Assembly: GCA_037178855.1 (NCBI GenBank)
Contig: JASJZC010000004.1
Location: 5,952,001-6,016,000, forward strand
Reading direction: 5' to 3'
Origin: Oscheius sp. JU75
Taxonomy: Eukaryota; Nematoda; Chromadorea; Rhabditida; Rhabditidae
DNA length: 64,000 nt
Below the pieces are notes generated by a model that did not search any database, was not told the origin of the DNA, and saw only the letters and a list, made by a program, of their open reading frames with translations. The position numbers and the translations under genes are program-made. Shown here piece by piece: positions 26,701 to 37,965 of this stretch. Each line of letters begins with the position of its first letter. Position 1 is the first letter of the stretch.

Positions 26701-28676
26701 ACAGGCTATTTTAGCAGCGGAGAATCTTCCTATACTCCTCTCCCATCTCCCATGGGCCGATTACACTCAATGACAAGAGAAAAAGCCGAAATCCTTCAGC
26801 TGAGAGGAGCTCTCCGACCACAGAATCATCTCTCCTTAGGAGAAGTCGACTTCCAAGAAGCAATTGGCTCTGGATCTTTTGGAAAAGTCTACAGAGGAAC
26901 CTACAGGGGCAAAGTCGTGGCCATCAAAAGGTTTGAAACTGTCTAGCAAAAGCTTTGTAACTATATCGTACTAGATACCGAGCCATGGCTTATGGCTGCA
27001 AGTCAGAAGTGGATATGTTGTGTCGGGAAGTCTCTATACTGTCCAGGGTTGGGGGTATGTCTCTTCTTAAATTGATACAGAGAGTCAGTTTAGATCATCC
27101 CAACGTGATAGGATTCATTGGAGCAGCACTGGATGACAAGAGTGTAAGTGTTAGTCCAAAAGTTAAAAGTAGTAGGTTTAGCAATTCGCCATAGTCACAG
27201 AGTTTGCCGAGAATGGATCCTTGTTCTCGATTATACATGAACAGAAACGGTAAGTTGAGAAAGACAGTGACAGTGACATTGTACAGTATGACAGTGACTG
27301 TTCCAGAGTTCTGGAACCTTCCTTCCGACTCCGAACCTCTCTGGATGTGGCCAGAGGAATGCGCTATCTTCACGAACTCTCCAGTCAGCCTGTCATCCAT
27401 CGGTAACTGTTACTCTCTGTACAAAACTGTGAGCTTTTCCAGGGACCTCAATAGTCACAACATCCTGATCCACATCGATGGTCGAGCTGTCGTAGCCGAC
27501 TTCGGAGAGAGCAGATTCGCCAGTCATGCTGAAGAAAGCAGTAGTATGACAAAACAGCCCGGGAATTTACGCTGGATGGCCCCCGAAGTTTTCTCTCAAT
27601 CCGGGAGATATGACAAGAGCGTGGACACGTTCAGCTACGCCCTAGTCGTCTGGGAAACTCATGCCGCAGAGCTCCCTTTTGGACATCTGAAACCGGCAGC
27701 AGCTGCTGCGGAAATGGCCTACAAGAAGGGAAGACCGGGACTGCCAGTGAATCCGACAGTCCAGTTCCCAGCACATATCTTGGCCCTGTTGCCGCAAGCA
27801 TGGCATGCGGATCCGACAGAGCGACCGAGTTTTTCAGAGGTGGGTACAGAGAGAAGCCAAGGGGCCAAGAAAAGGGTTAGAAGAAGGAACTGAGAGTCAG
27901 GTAATGATGGAATGGTAAGAGTAGGATTGGTTATTCGGAACAGACAGACAGACAGTAATGTGACAAGGTAGAGCAGGTAAGAGAACAAGGGAATAGGTTT
28001 TCGATGAATACGGTGAGAGTCTATGGAAGAGTTCGGGAGGGTAAAGTTTAGTCTCTAACATATAAAGGCTAGACACAGCAAAGGCTGCGAGTATTCGGAA
28101 GTGACAACCGGCGATAGTTGACGGATATGTCCAGAAAGTTAGGAGCTACTCTGATATAAGACAGAGATACTGGTAAAGTACGGTATCTAAAAGGAAATAA
28201 GAGTTAAGAAAGTGAGAGAGAAGACTCAAAGAGGTCCGTGAGGTACATCGAGAGTCAAGGGAAGAGAACATAGAGAAATGTATTTTTCCAGATTGTTCCC
28301 CTCCTTGAGCCCTACGTAGACAGTCAAGCCAACATGGAGACTCAGGCCTCAGTCTCTCAGCTCAAGACCCAATGGGAACAATTGTGTGTGACTCCAGTCA
28401 AGTCAGGTAACGTCTTATCACTCTCTTTTTCTGGTCCAAGAAGTGGTTTTTCAACTTTGTGATGTTCAACAAACTTGTAGTTTTTGTTTTGCTCTACAAC
28501 TTTGTAGAGCATCAAAAACATCAAAACTACATTCTTCGACCCACAAAATGATCTTTTTAGCATCTTCGTCTCAGCTTCCACCTCCATTCCATCGTCTCTC
28601 GGCCAGTGGAACTGTAGAGGAGCTTCGCCAACGGCTCGATCGAAACGGTTACATTACACAAAGCCCAAAATCGTGA
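23774..28676 (+). CDS. Ankyrin-repeat kinase, TNNI3K orthologue
   Basis: Nineteen exons: 23774-23813, 23855-23963, 24024-24135, 24686-24799, 24838-24957, 24999-25088, 25300-25432, 25472-25695, 25732-25858, 26184-26410, 26451-26563, 26715-26930, 26975-27054, 27094-27143, 27182-27249, 27307-27402, 27443-27839, 28292-28406, 28561-28676; 848 aa (human TNNI3K about 835). The N-terminus MGNYKSRPT matches vertebrate TNNI3K exactly, with a likely myristoylated Gly2. Ankyrin repeats follow (about residues 90-430), then a tyrosine-kinase-like domain: GSGSFGKVY from 521, Lys541 in VAIKR, IHRDLNSHN with Asp641, ADFGESRF with Asp659, and MAPEVF. The vertebrate protein is a cardiac MAP kinase kinase kinase-like enzyme; the nematode role is not known to me. 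Exon 13 has one extra codon at its donor relative to vertebrates. An alternative Pro-rich last exon is possible. Confidence 0.93.
28477..28530. repeat. Hairpin in last intron of the ankyrin kinase
   Basis: A perfect inner stem TGCTCTACAA / TTGTAGAGCA (28490-28511) lies inside weaker outer arms GTAGTTTT... / ...AAAACTAC. It shares words with the hairpins at 19514 and 55873. Confidence 0.6.
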
Positions 28677-28747
28677 TATATTTGCTCAGATATTGTTCAG
28701 AAAAGACGGGTTCATTGAAAATTTTAATTATACTTTCTTTGTCTTAG

Positions 28748-28803
28748 CTCTGTCCAGCCAGCCACCACCTCCACCTCCACAGCCGCCACTGGAACAACCT
28801 TGA
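28748..28803 (+). other. Alternative Pro-rich C-terminal exon of the ankyrin kinase
   Basis: After a TGTCTTAG acceptor, a 56-nt segment reads ALSSQPPPPPPQPPLEQP and stop when joined in phase 1. It fits either the donor at 28407 or a possible donor inside exon 19 (at about 28649). It is probably an alternative ending; no transcript evidence is available here. Confidence 0.45.
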
Positions 28804-28821
28804 TGCACATTTCCGTAGTTA

Positions 28822-29570
28822 TTACTGTTCACATCTAAAATATTTAAATTTACTGCCAATTTGGGCAAAACTACTTGTGGAAGATATCCGTCTTCGCATC
28901 GTGTTGCCGTTGTTCAACATACTCGTTCCGAGACCTCCTACATTATTGTTACCGTAATTCTGGGCCATACCCATTCCATTGTTCATACCGTAGAGACCGT
29001 AGCCAGATGACATGCCCATCTGGTCGTACATTCCTGGAATGGTTTTGAATTGATTTGGAGAGGACAGAAGTAGATCAAGAGCTCAGAACTATTTTTAGAC
29101 ACCAGAAAGACGCAAAAATTATACGCAATTGCATATTATTAAACTATTTAAAACGAATGCGCGGGAATTTGAAATCAAAGCTGTTTTTGCATCAGTTAGG
29201 ATTCTACATTAATTTTTAAAAAAAACCAGAAGTTACTACTAAAAAAAACCATAAAACCGGGAAAAATTATGTTTGTTATTTTCCTGTGTGTAGAATCGCA
29301 ACAAACTGAACTCACCATAGCCCTGTCCTCCCATCATGTTGTAGGGATAGCCTCCGTACATTCCATAGCCACTGCCACCCATTCCGTAGCCGCCTCCGTA
29401 CATTCCCAGCATCTGCTGTTGGTACATGCCCATCATTTGTTGTTGGTAGGGGTATCCACCTATTTTATAACTTTTCTAACAAAAAGCAGACAAAACTTAC
29501 TCATTCCGTAGCCTCCCATGAACTGGGAACTGACCAGATGTGCTAACAATAGGACTAGGAGTGGCCACAT
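28822..29570 (-). CDS. Secreted Gly/Tyr/Met-rich protein
   Basis: Three exons: 29501-29570, 29316-29459 and 28822-29033; about 141 aa. The N-terminus MWPLLVLLLAHLVSSQ is a clear signal peptide ending at a Ser-Ser-Gln site. The mature protein is low-complexity Gly, Tyr, Met and Gln (YGGGYGMGGSGYGMYGG and similar), then an Asn/Gly stretch and a basic RRRISSTSS segment. Similar compositions occur in nematode cuticle-associated proteins and in the YGG-type antimicrobial peptides; which applies here is inference. The extreme C-terminus may differ, because a further intron before 28870 cannot be excluded. Confidence 0.7.
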
Positions 29571-29825
29571 TGCAAAACAGTTGACCTGGAGTCCCCGAAA
29601 TGGCTGTTATATGGGGGCAGCGGGGTCAACATTTGGTACAATAGCGAGTAAGAGCCACGATTCGGCACTCGAGTAGCACGCTCTCAAGCAGTTTTTGGAA
29701 CTTTTTAGAGCTGGGGTATTGCATCGGTTTCAGTGGAAAAATTATGTTAAATACAGATTTATTAGCTCTCACATGACAATATGGACAACATTTACCCTTT
29801 AGAGAATGCACATTTGGCAGATTTC

Positions 29826-30473
29826 TCATGCTGAGGCGGCAATTTTGGTCAGGGGACCGACTAGGCAATCGGCCAGGGCGTGAATTTTCAGACGAAGCAT
29901 GCCGATTGGGGCGGCGTGTGTGGCCTAAAGGTTTTTGTGGTGAAAAAGATTTAAAGCCGCACCTTTAGACAGAGAAGTTGGTTGGCGACGCGGGTACAGC
30001 AAATTACACCGTCCTCAAAAACGACGATCGTCTCTTTCAGCTCTTCGCGACCGCCTGAAATAAGGTATTATATTCATGAAGTCCAGAACGCTAATTTTAT
30101 TGATCTGATGGCAAATTCACATGGATGTTAGATAATTTTACCGATCAAAAGGACGCTAGAACGCTGCTGTAAAGTTTAGCTTGTCAAGGGTGTTTTCGCA
30201 AGCTTCCCATTGAAAAAATGTGAGTATAATTTGATTAGAAACTCATTTTTCTTCTCAAAAGATCCCCAAACACTGGCTACGAGGGCCGAGAAGACGGTTG
30301 GACTGGTGTTCTTGTCCAAGTATCCAGAGTAGGCCAGCATCATTCCATCTTTGTTGACTGAAATAGCTTTTCTACAAGGGAGAAACACAATAAAAATTAC
30401 ACAGAATCGTAGCCTCGACTCCGCCAGTGTTGGCCATCCCGAGCGTCTCGACGAGTGCCTTCTGTCGCAGCAT
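29826..30473 (-). CDS. lmtr-2: Ragulator subunit LAMTOR2 (roadblock domain)
   Basis: Lysosomal scaffold protein that, with the other Ragulator subunits, anchors Rag GTPases and supports TORC1 and MAPK signalling. Exons: 30401-30473, 30247-30357, 29963-30054 and 29826-29924; 124 aa (human 125). The sequence follows vertebrate LAMTOR2 from MLRQKAL and ANTGGVEATIL through DGMMLAYSGYLD, the VVFEDGVICCTRVANQLLCL core, and GMLRLK to PLTKIAAS. The third exon joins only if the second intron begins with ATGAGT (at 30246) instead of GTGAGT. No GT donor nearby preserves both the conserved residues and the reading frame. The other junctions are canonical. Confidence 0.9.
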
Positions 30474-31437
30474 TTTCTGGTAGAAATGGATAGTATTATC
30501 TTTGTGAGTGTTGGTAGGAGAAATAAAGAGAAAGCGAGTGAAAAATTCAATAATAATCGCGATCGCGAGAAAAACTTTTGATCTTACCAGGTGTAATCAG
30601 GCGGTCGTCGTTGGAGAAAATTTGATGACGTGATTTCTTTCTTCCTTGAGCCTCCTTTTCCCTATGTTTCTCTCTTTTCTCAAAAATTTTGTTCGATCAT
30701 GAAATCCGAATTAGAACTTCGACTTCAGTGGTTTTAGCAAAAAGTAGAGGGATATTGAGGCCCAAACAGGAGCCAAGATATGTGTTGAAGTTGCATAGCT
30801 AATGTTCTTTCCTGTAAAGGTCGAGAAAGTGCTTAGAGGGGAACAATAGCCTCGTTTCCACGTAGATATTGATAAAGAGTGACTGTTCCCTGTGGACGAT
30901 TAGGAGAAAAGGAGGCTGAATATGCAAAATCTATCTCGAGTCATGTACTGCCGATTTCCTTTGTCTTTTCCCCAGAAGCTGTTGAACTCTTGATGACGAA
31001 CTAGTTGCTTACCACTTACCAACAATTAGCCAAAGCTTCCATGGTTCATTTCTTGATAAAAACATAGCAAGAACCCATTTTAGTCATCAGTTTCCTGTAT
31101 TTCATCATTTTTTCCTTTGCTCCAACTGGGTCGAAGGTTTTTCTGTGTCTCTAAGCTCATTTTCGGACTAACGTTTGCCGGAATTGAGTTCAAAATGTTG
31201 TAGTATCACAAAATCACCCTACAGCTTCAGTTTTGATTCAATTTTCCAGTTCTACCGATTCTCTTGGCACTCAATTTTTCGACAACGCTTCACAATTCCT
31301 TCTTGTCTATATCCAAACCTTAATGTAAAACGTTCGATAGCTTTGTTTTTTTCTGTCCTTTTGTCCATGTTTTGTTAGCTTACTTCTTTGTCACCCTCCT
31401 CTGCGTCTCCTTGACAACTCTGTATTTCCCAGAAAAG
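30474..31437. other. Upstream region between lmtr-2 and mtss-1
   Basis: Almost 1 kb shared by two diverging genes. I see no coding feature or repeat. An acceptor-like TTTCCCAG ends at 31432, just before the mtss-1 ATG. Confidence 0.4.
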
Positions 31438-32578
31438 ATGCTCCGCAGCCTGACCGCCCTTCCCCGTACCGCTGTCCGGAGTTTCTCTGCCACCTCCTGC
31501 TCGTTCTCCGAGACGCGAACAAAGCCCCCGAGTGACAAGGACGTCGATGCTCTCTTCGCCGACAAGTCCGAGCAGACGGCTCGCAAGCACGCCTACAGGT
31601 GAATCACCTTTAATTGGGATGTCCAAAGCCCAATTTCTAGTCGCAACAGGGTAGAAATCGTCGGCGGCGTTGCGACAGAGCCCGTTCTGAGAACTGCTAA
31701 GAACAACAACCCCTTCGTCATCCTGCACGTCATCACCAATCATACTGTGAAACTCGCAGGCGGAGAACATAGAGAAATGGTCAGCTTTCGAGTTCATTTT
31801 CTCGTAAACATGCATTTTTAGAGCGAGTTCCATCCAGTCTCCATTTTTGGCCCGCTGGCCCACCAAATCGTCAAAACTGTCAAGAAAGGTAAAATTTCGG
31901 CCAAGTATTCAGTGCCTACATCTGTTACTTTGTCTAGTTCACCGTGTCGGCAGCTAGATAGATAAAATAGTGGAATGAGTGTCTGATGGTCAAACTACGA
32001 CAATCTCAGTTTCCCTCTATGAACGCCGAGACCCATATTTCAAGTTTTACAAGCCCGTACTTCGTCTTTTGCACGGTTAGATAGTGCTTTGGCTAGTGGA
32101 TGACCCTTGAATGAGCGATCTAACGATTTTACGCCAAAGAAAACTATATTCTCCGAGAGCAATCGTTAGTTTCGAATCATCTCAGGTACTGAGGCATTCA
32201 TAAATCGTGTCCTTTGACCCCTTGTGGTTCAAAAAACAATCATTGACTCCTAGCTCCATTTAAAGCTAGCCATAAATCGATATTTGCCCCCAAAAATTAG
32301 ATGATTTCACAAGTCCGCTCCAGTCTAGGCCTAGCAGGCCATAATTACTCAGCTCACCGGAACTAGTCGTGTTTATCCGCTTTCGATTCCCCCTTCCCGT
32401 TTATTCAGCTGCTTTACGTGAAAAACGATCGTCTACATTTTCAGGTGACCGCGTCCTGGTCGAGGGTCGTCTCCACCACACTGGCGGTCAGCTGAACGAG
32501 CAGGGAGAGCGCGCGCCGCGCCAAATTCACATTCTTGGTATGAGTGTGCAGCCGTTTGCCAAGACGCAGCAGGATTAG
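31438..32578 (+). CDS. mtss-1: Mitochondrial single-stranded DNA-binding protein
   Basis: Orthologue of SSBP1, the bacterial-type SSB of mitochondrial DNA replication. Exons: 31438-31598, 31641-31779, 31822-31888 and 32445-32578; 166 aa. A mitochondrial targeting sequence rich in Arg, Ser, Thr and Ala (MLRSLTALPRTAVRSFSAT) precedes the OB-fold. The fold is marked by NRVEIVGGVATEPVL, a VITNH strand, SEFHPVSIFGPLA, and KGDRVLVEGRLHHTG. The family ends near here, without an acidic tail, as in other animal mitochondrial SSBs. The third intron is long (556 nt). The start is the first ATG after a TTTCCCAG acceptor. Confidence 0.93.
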
Positions 32579-33843
32579 ATTCTCAAAAACCCCAATCTTT
32601 GTAATCTCGTATCTCTTCCTTCCGTATAGGCTCGTTACACCTTGTTCTTGTTATTTTTGACATTAAATTGTTGACCGAGGTCTTTTTCTATTGATTTTGA
32701 CCAAGTTAAGACTTGTAAATTACCTAGATGTCTGTCAAAATGAGCTGGAAACAATGAACCATCAGGGAGAGATGAACCGAGTGACACCAGCCGTCCTATG
32801 CCTCAATCGTGCGTCTGCCCTTCAGAAAGGGTGAGCTTTTTCTTCTGTTTGAAGGGGAAAGGTCATATTGAATCTTGGGTTACTGGCGAAATTGGAACGA
32901 AAGAGGTCCAGCATCCATGTTCAGTTTTTTTGGATAACTGATATTAGCACTTCTAGGCAAAATACGCTGTTTCTCACGCTCGACAGATCTTATAAACCAG
33001 CATTGTTTGTCAATATCGTCGAAAATGTTTGGGACTTTTATTTATACCATTTCCCTGGTCAATTTGGATTTAATTCTACCTAACCATCCTAAAGTACGTT
33101 GGTACTCTCGGTCAGATAATGGTTTTCGTTTGGACCATATGAACAGTGCCGGGAGAGACGATATAAAACTACGGAACCGACTGTAACAGTCAGTCAGAAA
33201 GATCTGTTGGAAGTGCTTAGGTCAAATTGATCGGGTCACACCGCAGTTTGCCCAGAAAAAACCAACGTCTAAGAATATCGTGTTGCCAAGAACACTACTA
33301 ATTTCTCGTTTTTGCTCTCCATTCGTTTCATATATGGTGACGATACTATTGAGCTGAAATGACCAGGGGAATAACAGTTTACTCTGTAAGTTCCTCTTTC
33401 TTTCGCTAAGATTGAGAAGTACTCAGAAAACGTCTAGCCTAATATTTACCATTTGGTAAACGGGGTCGTTTCAATGACCACCTGCTCCCCAAAAATAAAC
33501 ATATTTGTATGAGAACCTATGAACATGGTTCTCCCTCTCGAAAGAGACTGAATCACTCGCTCTCATGTGTGTGCTTATCGGGTTCGGGGGGAGCGAACCT
33601 GTTCTCCCAGTCCCCTTTGACCCGGTTCTTCTCTGTTGAACTGTGTCCCATCCAGCTGTATATACTTTTTTCCCTCCCATGGTCTCAATTTCCGATAAAC
33701 ATATCTAGCTCTCTCTGTCTCTCTCGTTATCACTTTCGTGGTCTTCCCGTAAGACTCGATCAATATTTTCATTAATTTTTGCTTGTCTTCACGTGTTTCC
33801 CCGCCCATTTTCAGCGTATTTCCTAGCTAGAATTCCCGAAAAA
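32579..33843. other. Gap between mtss-1 and the HAD phosphatase
   Basis: Holds the mtss-1 3' UTR, the candidate NIPSNAP first exon at 32754-32830, and about 1 kb without supported features. A CCCATTTTCAG acceptor ends at 33814, 29 bp before the phosphatase ATG. Confidence 0.4.
32754..32830 (+). other. Candidate distant first exon of NIPSNAP (mitochondrial presequence)
   Basis: The ATG at 32754 opens 25 codons plus 2 nt, reading MNHQGEMNRVTPAVLCL and then NRASALQKG, followed by a strong GTGAGC donor. Charge and composition fit a mitochondrial presequence. Joined to the NIPSNAP exon at 35413 it stays in frame (ALQKG then ICTTAVQLKD). Joined to the phosphatase leader at 33815 it meets a stop at once. 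If real, the phosphatase gene sits inside this intron. Confidence 0.4.
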
Positions 33844-34953
33844 ATGGCCCCCTCAACAGCCTCAATCGACCAACTCGTCCTCGACTTTGAGACTTTCCTT
33901 TTCGACGCCGATGGCGTCCTCTGGACCGGAGACCGGCCAGTTCCCGGAGCAATCGACCTAATTTCCCGGCTCCTGCACGAGAACAAGAGAGTCTTCATCC
34001 TCACCAACAACTCCACCAAAACCCACGATCAGTATATGGAAAAGTTGAAGAGGATTGGATATGATAGACTCCCGGCGGAGAATGTTATTTCGGCAGCGAT
34101 GGTCATCGCGGATTATGTTAAGGATGAAGAAAGCTATCAGGGACGAGAAGTCTTCCTTCTGGGAACCAAGAATCTGCAGAAGACTCTAGAGGCTGCTGGA
34201 GTTAGGGTGAGTGTACTTATAGAGCTGGGCTGCGTTAGTCTTTAGACGCTTTTCGCTTACCTTTCGAGAGCCAATCTAACCGTTCTTTTGACTTCTTGTA
34301 ACAGCCGAAACCACGTTCTTCTCATCAAAAAGATATAAAGTTTGCGCCAGAACCTGTGTAAAATAGTGAGTGAAAACTAAAGTAGTCTTTGCGATTAGAC
34401 AGCCCGTCTCAAACTCTTCGAACCACAATTTCAGTGCGTCGGAGTCGGTCCCGATCACATGACAGACTATGGAGAACAAGACATTCTTCACAGTGTCCCT
34501 CTCGAGCACAATCCCCGAGCCGTCATCTGTAGTTACGACTCGCACTTCAGCTACCCGAAACTGATGAAGGCTGCCAACTACCTGAGTCGTCCCGATGTTG
34601 ACTTCCTTATCACCAACGAGGACTATACCTTCCCAGGTCCGAGACCCGAGTTTGTCATCCCTGGAGCTGGATATGTCGGAGCTGCTGTCCGCGTAGTCAC
34701 CGGGAGAATTCCAACCGTTTTTGGGAAGCCCGGTAAGCCGATGGCCGACTTTTTGACGAAGAAACACCATATCGACCCGGCCAGAACCATCATGTTCGGA
34801 GACAGACTTGACACCGACATTCATTTCGCCAATTCGAACGGATTCGCGAGCTGTCTGGTCCTGACGGGAGTCCATTCGCTGGAGGATGTGGGAAAGGCCG
34901 AACTCGAAGGAAGAATGGAGCTCATTCCTCAATTCACCTCTGCTTTTGTTTAA
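33844..34953 (+). CDS. HAD phosphatase, phosphoglycolate/4-nitrophenylphosphatase type
   Basis: Two exons, 33844-34206 and 34435-34953; 293 aa. It belongs to the HAD superfamily with a C2 cap, in the PGP/PDXP/NagD group that hydrolyses small phosphoesters such as 2-phosphoglycolate. Motif I is FDADGVLW with Asp21 and Asp23, motif II is ILTNNST, the motif III lysine lies in FGKPGKPMADF, and motif IV is MFGDRLDTDI. All catalytic residues are present. It is the 'NIP' gene (4-nitrophenylphosphatase domain) preceding NIPSNAP, as in C. elegans. The leader carries its own TTTTCAG acceptor, so it is probably trans-spliced. The substrate cannot be told from sequence. Confidence 0.93.
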
Positions 34954-35192
34954 AAGCATTCTGTTGAGATTCTGTGCCATTTTCCCTTGTATTTTTTATA
35001 TAGTGTTGTTCTTATCTCCCCTGATATGTGGTTGATTTGCTAACTTATAGGCCCTAAAACTTGTTGATTCTGGATACTTTATAACACATTCCTAAGTTAC
35101 TTGTAGTCCTCATAGATCTGGTTATTCACGCCTTTCCTAGTATCTGAAGATGCCCCAAATCTTGTTGATCCTTGCTTATTTATTAGGAATTT

Positions 35193-37720
35193 ATGTCTCT
35201 TTTTCACTTTGACCGTCCTAGACATTTGACCATACCAGGGAGCTTTTTGAAAATCTTGTAATAAGCTAGAGACTTGATTATCCTGTGGCATATTACGTAA
35301 CCTACATCTTGGGACGCTTTGGGTGAAAAAGGGCCTTATAACTTACGGAGGCCAAAACCTTGTCGATTCTTATGCTATTTTATGAGTTCGATAGTAATGA
35401 ATAAATTTGCAGGATATGCACGACGGCCGTCCAACTGAAGGATGCTGGCGAGGCTCCGAAGGCACAGGGATGGATCAGCAAGCTTCTGGTTGGTATTTTT
35501 TGTTCTCTTACCTCGATATCGACCCATACCTCCAAGGCAATCTCGATTATTTCAAGTTTTGTTTTTGAACTGATTCAGACCAGTTTTTTGGCTCCAAAAT
35601 ATGCAATCGTTTGGTATAAAACTAGGTGTTTTTGCCTATGAAACAGTTTGATGCATTTTCGGATCGACTTTTTGCTTTCTCCCACAAAATATCCAAACTT
35701 TCAGACCGGACAACAGATGGACCCGGCTGGCTGGCAGAAGCAGAGTCACTCAAGTCTGTTGAGTACTTCCGAGCGGATTTATGAGATCTCCAGTGAGTTT
35801 TTCGCCTATTTTTATCTTCATACCTCCCATTTTCAGCCCACAACTACCACCCGGGCCAGAAGGCTAACTATCTGCAGTCATTTGAAAAGTACAAGGGTGA
35901 GCTATCCGAAAAGCTGCCGACAATCGAGCTCGTCGGCTCCTGGACTGTAGCCTATGGCCGAAATCGCGATCAGGCTGTTCATCTGTGGAAATATGGCAAG
36001 GGATACAAGGACGTGGACAGCTCCATTAGTCTCCATTCGCAGGATAACAGTCTGGTGGCTGCCGAAACCGACGTGGCCAGACTGTGCGGCCGGCGCAAGA
36101 ATGTTCTCGTGAAGCCATTCAGCTACTGGCGCGAGCCCGAGAAACGCGAGGGCAATCACGTCTACGACTTTAGGAGCTACGTCCTACAGGTATAGGGCTT
36201 TTTTTTTAGCCGTTTTTAAATCTAAAAATAGGATGCTTCGATGTAAAAATGCCATGTTTTTCAGCCCGGTTCGATGATCGAGTGGGCCAACGCCTGGGCC
36301 CGAGGAATTACCTTCCGTCGGGAGCACAACCAGGATGTTGGGGGTTTCTTCGCCCAGGTTGGGCAGCTCTACATCGTCTACCACATCTGGGCCTATCCGT
36401 CGATGTCGGCTCGTCATGACACGAGAACGAGCACCTGGGCTAAGCCCGGGTGGGATGCTACTGTCGCCTATACTGGTGGGTTTTTGAATACTTTGTATAT
36501 TCAAAATATCGTGTCGTTTTGCTATTCTCGTAGTGCCAACTTACATTCTGTCGAGAAAGTACGAGGTCGACTGTCTCATTCTCACACTGCCACCTCCAAA
36601 ATTCCTCGCTGTATTATACTGTTCCTCTTTCTGAATATCATGTCTAAATATCGTGAACTTTTTTTTGTTACTGAGGATAACCTAGATCGCGAAAATTTTG
36701 AAAAAATCAAGAAACGTACCTCGTTCCAGTTGCTCCAAGAAGCTTATCTCGTTCCAGTTTCCCTCATTTGTCGCGAAATCACCAAGTATCAAATAGCTCT
36801 CTGATTTGATCAGCTTTCTATGCATTAATCTTTTGTTTTCAACCGCTGTTTTTGCATCAAACCTAGCTATAAAATAATTTACTTAAAGATTCCATTGAAA
36901 TCCAACGTATTTATACAGCAATGGTACACTTTTAATGGTTTTAATCATCAGAATTGCTGGTCTTTGTTGATTAAACGAGAAGAGAAGAAGCTTGCGAGAA
37001 AATGAGTCAGCTGTAAACTTTGATACTGTCTTTTTTTCGCCTTCTTTTCCCCACACTAGTCCTTGCTGGACCTGGACCAACAAAAGAGTTCACTATTAAT
37101 TGCAAGCTTCTATTCGAAAAGTTGGTAATTTTCTCCATTTTGCTCGTGAAACAACTTGGCTGAACTTTACAGGTCTTTCTAGGCGTTCCCTAACAAAAAC
37201 TATCTAGGGGATCAAGGCTAGTTCTGCTCGGAAAATGACTGAAATTGTTCCCTTTCCGAGCAAGAGCTGTCTTCATCTCACCCAGTTTTTGTACTTCCTT
37301 TGAACTTAGTTGAACATCCAAACTCTCAGGACACTTCTGTCAAAAATGTAGTTCAAAATGTCCAAAAGTCTCTATGTGCCTGTGAAATCTGTCTGAAGCC
37401 CTAATTGCCAATTTGCCACATATACTTTGTGACAGCAATTACTGTTTGCAAGTCAAGACAGTTTGTTAAATGCATCTCTGGGACAATGTTACTCCTGTCG
37501 CGTTAGCTCAACTAGAACAGCATCTACCTGTCACGAGCCTCAACGGGGCATCAGCCAAACTTGTATCCACCAAAATCCAACCCATTAGGTGCTCAAAATT
37601 TGGCTATAATTCACTTTTTACCCCACAAAACTATGTCAAACAATATAATTTTCAGTCCCGCTGGTCAAGAAGATGCAGAGCAAGATCATGACGCCGACCC
37701 AGTACTCGCAGCTCAAGTAG
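35193..37720 (+). CDS. NIPSNAP family mitochondrial protein
   Basis: Core exons 35413-35488, 35705-35792, 35837-36189, 36265-36475 and 37656-37720. The nearest possible 5' exon is 35193-35257 (after a TTTATTAG acceptor, phase matched), giving 285 aa. A better presequence is offered by the distant exon at 32754-32830, giving 289 aa. NIPSNAP proteins carry two ferredoxin-like dimeric alpha-beta barrel domains and act at mitochondria, including as mitophagy signals. Family landmarks: AVHLWKYGKGY, NVLVKPFSYWREP, YDFRSYVLQPG, MIEWANAWARGI, VGGFFAQVGQLYIVYHIWAY and the ending VPLVKKMQSKIM. The last intron is 1180 nt, unusually long here. The gene lies between the phosphatase and SNAP-29, the order for which the family was named. 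Confidence 0.9.
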
Positions 37721-37965
37721 AAGGAGCCTCCTTTCCAAGACGAACGACGACGATTGCTGTGTCCTCCCTTTTAATAATCTACAAATTTGCCTCTCTCACA
37801 GTCTAATAAGTAGCGGGTGTTTAGGAGCGTGTTTTCGATATCTTTTCACACTGAAAATCTGTATCTAATGTATTTATATTTTGCACTTAAAGTTTTTTTA
37901 ATTCGTGTTATTTTGATGGTTTTAACCAGTTTTCTACCTCAATTCTCGTGTTTTAAAGACAATTT

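Noticed and set aside
36476..36804. Extension of the NIPSNAP fourth core exon into a longer reading frame
   Set aside because: NIPSNAP continues in phase at 37656 with VPLVKKMQSKIM; the open extension is intronic.
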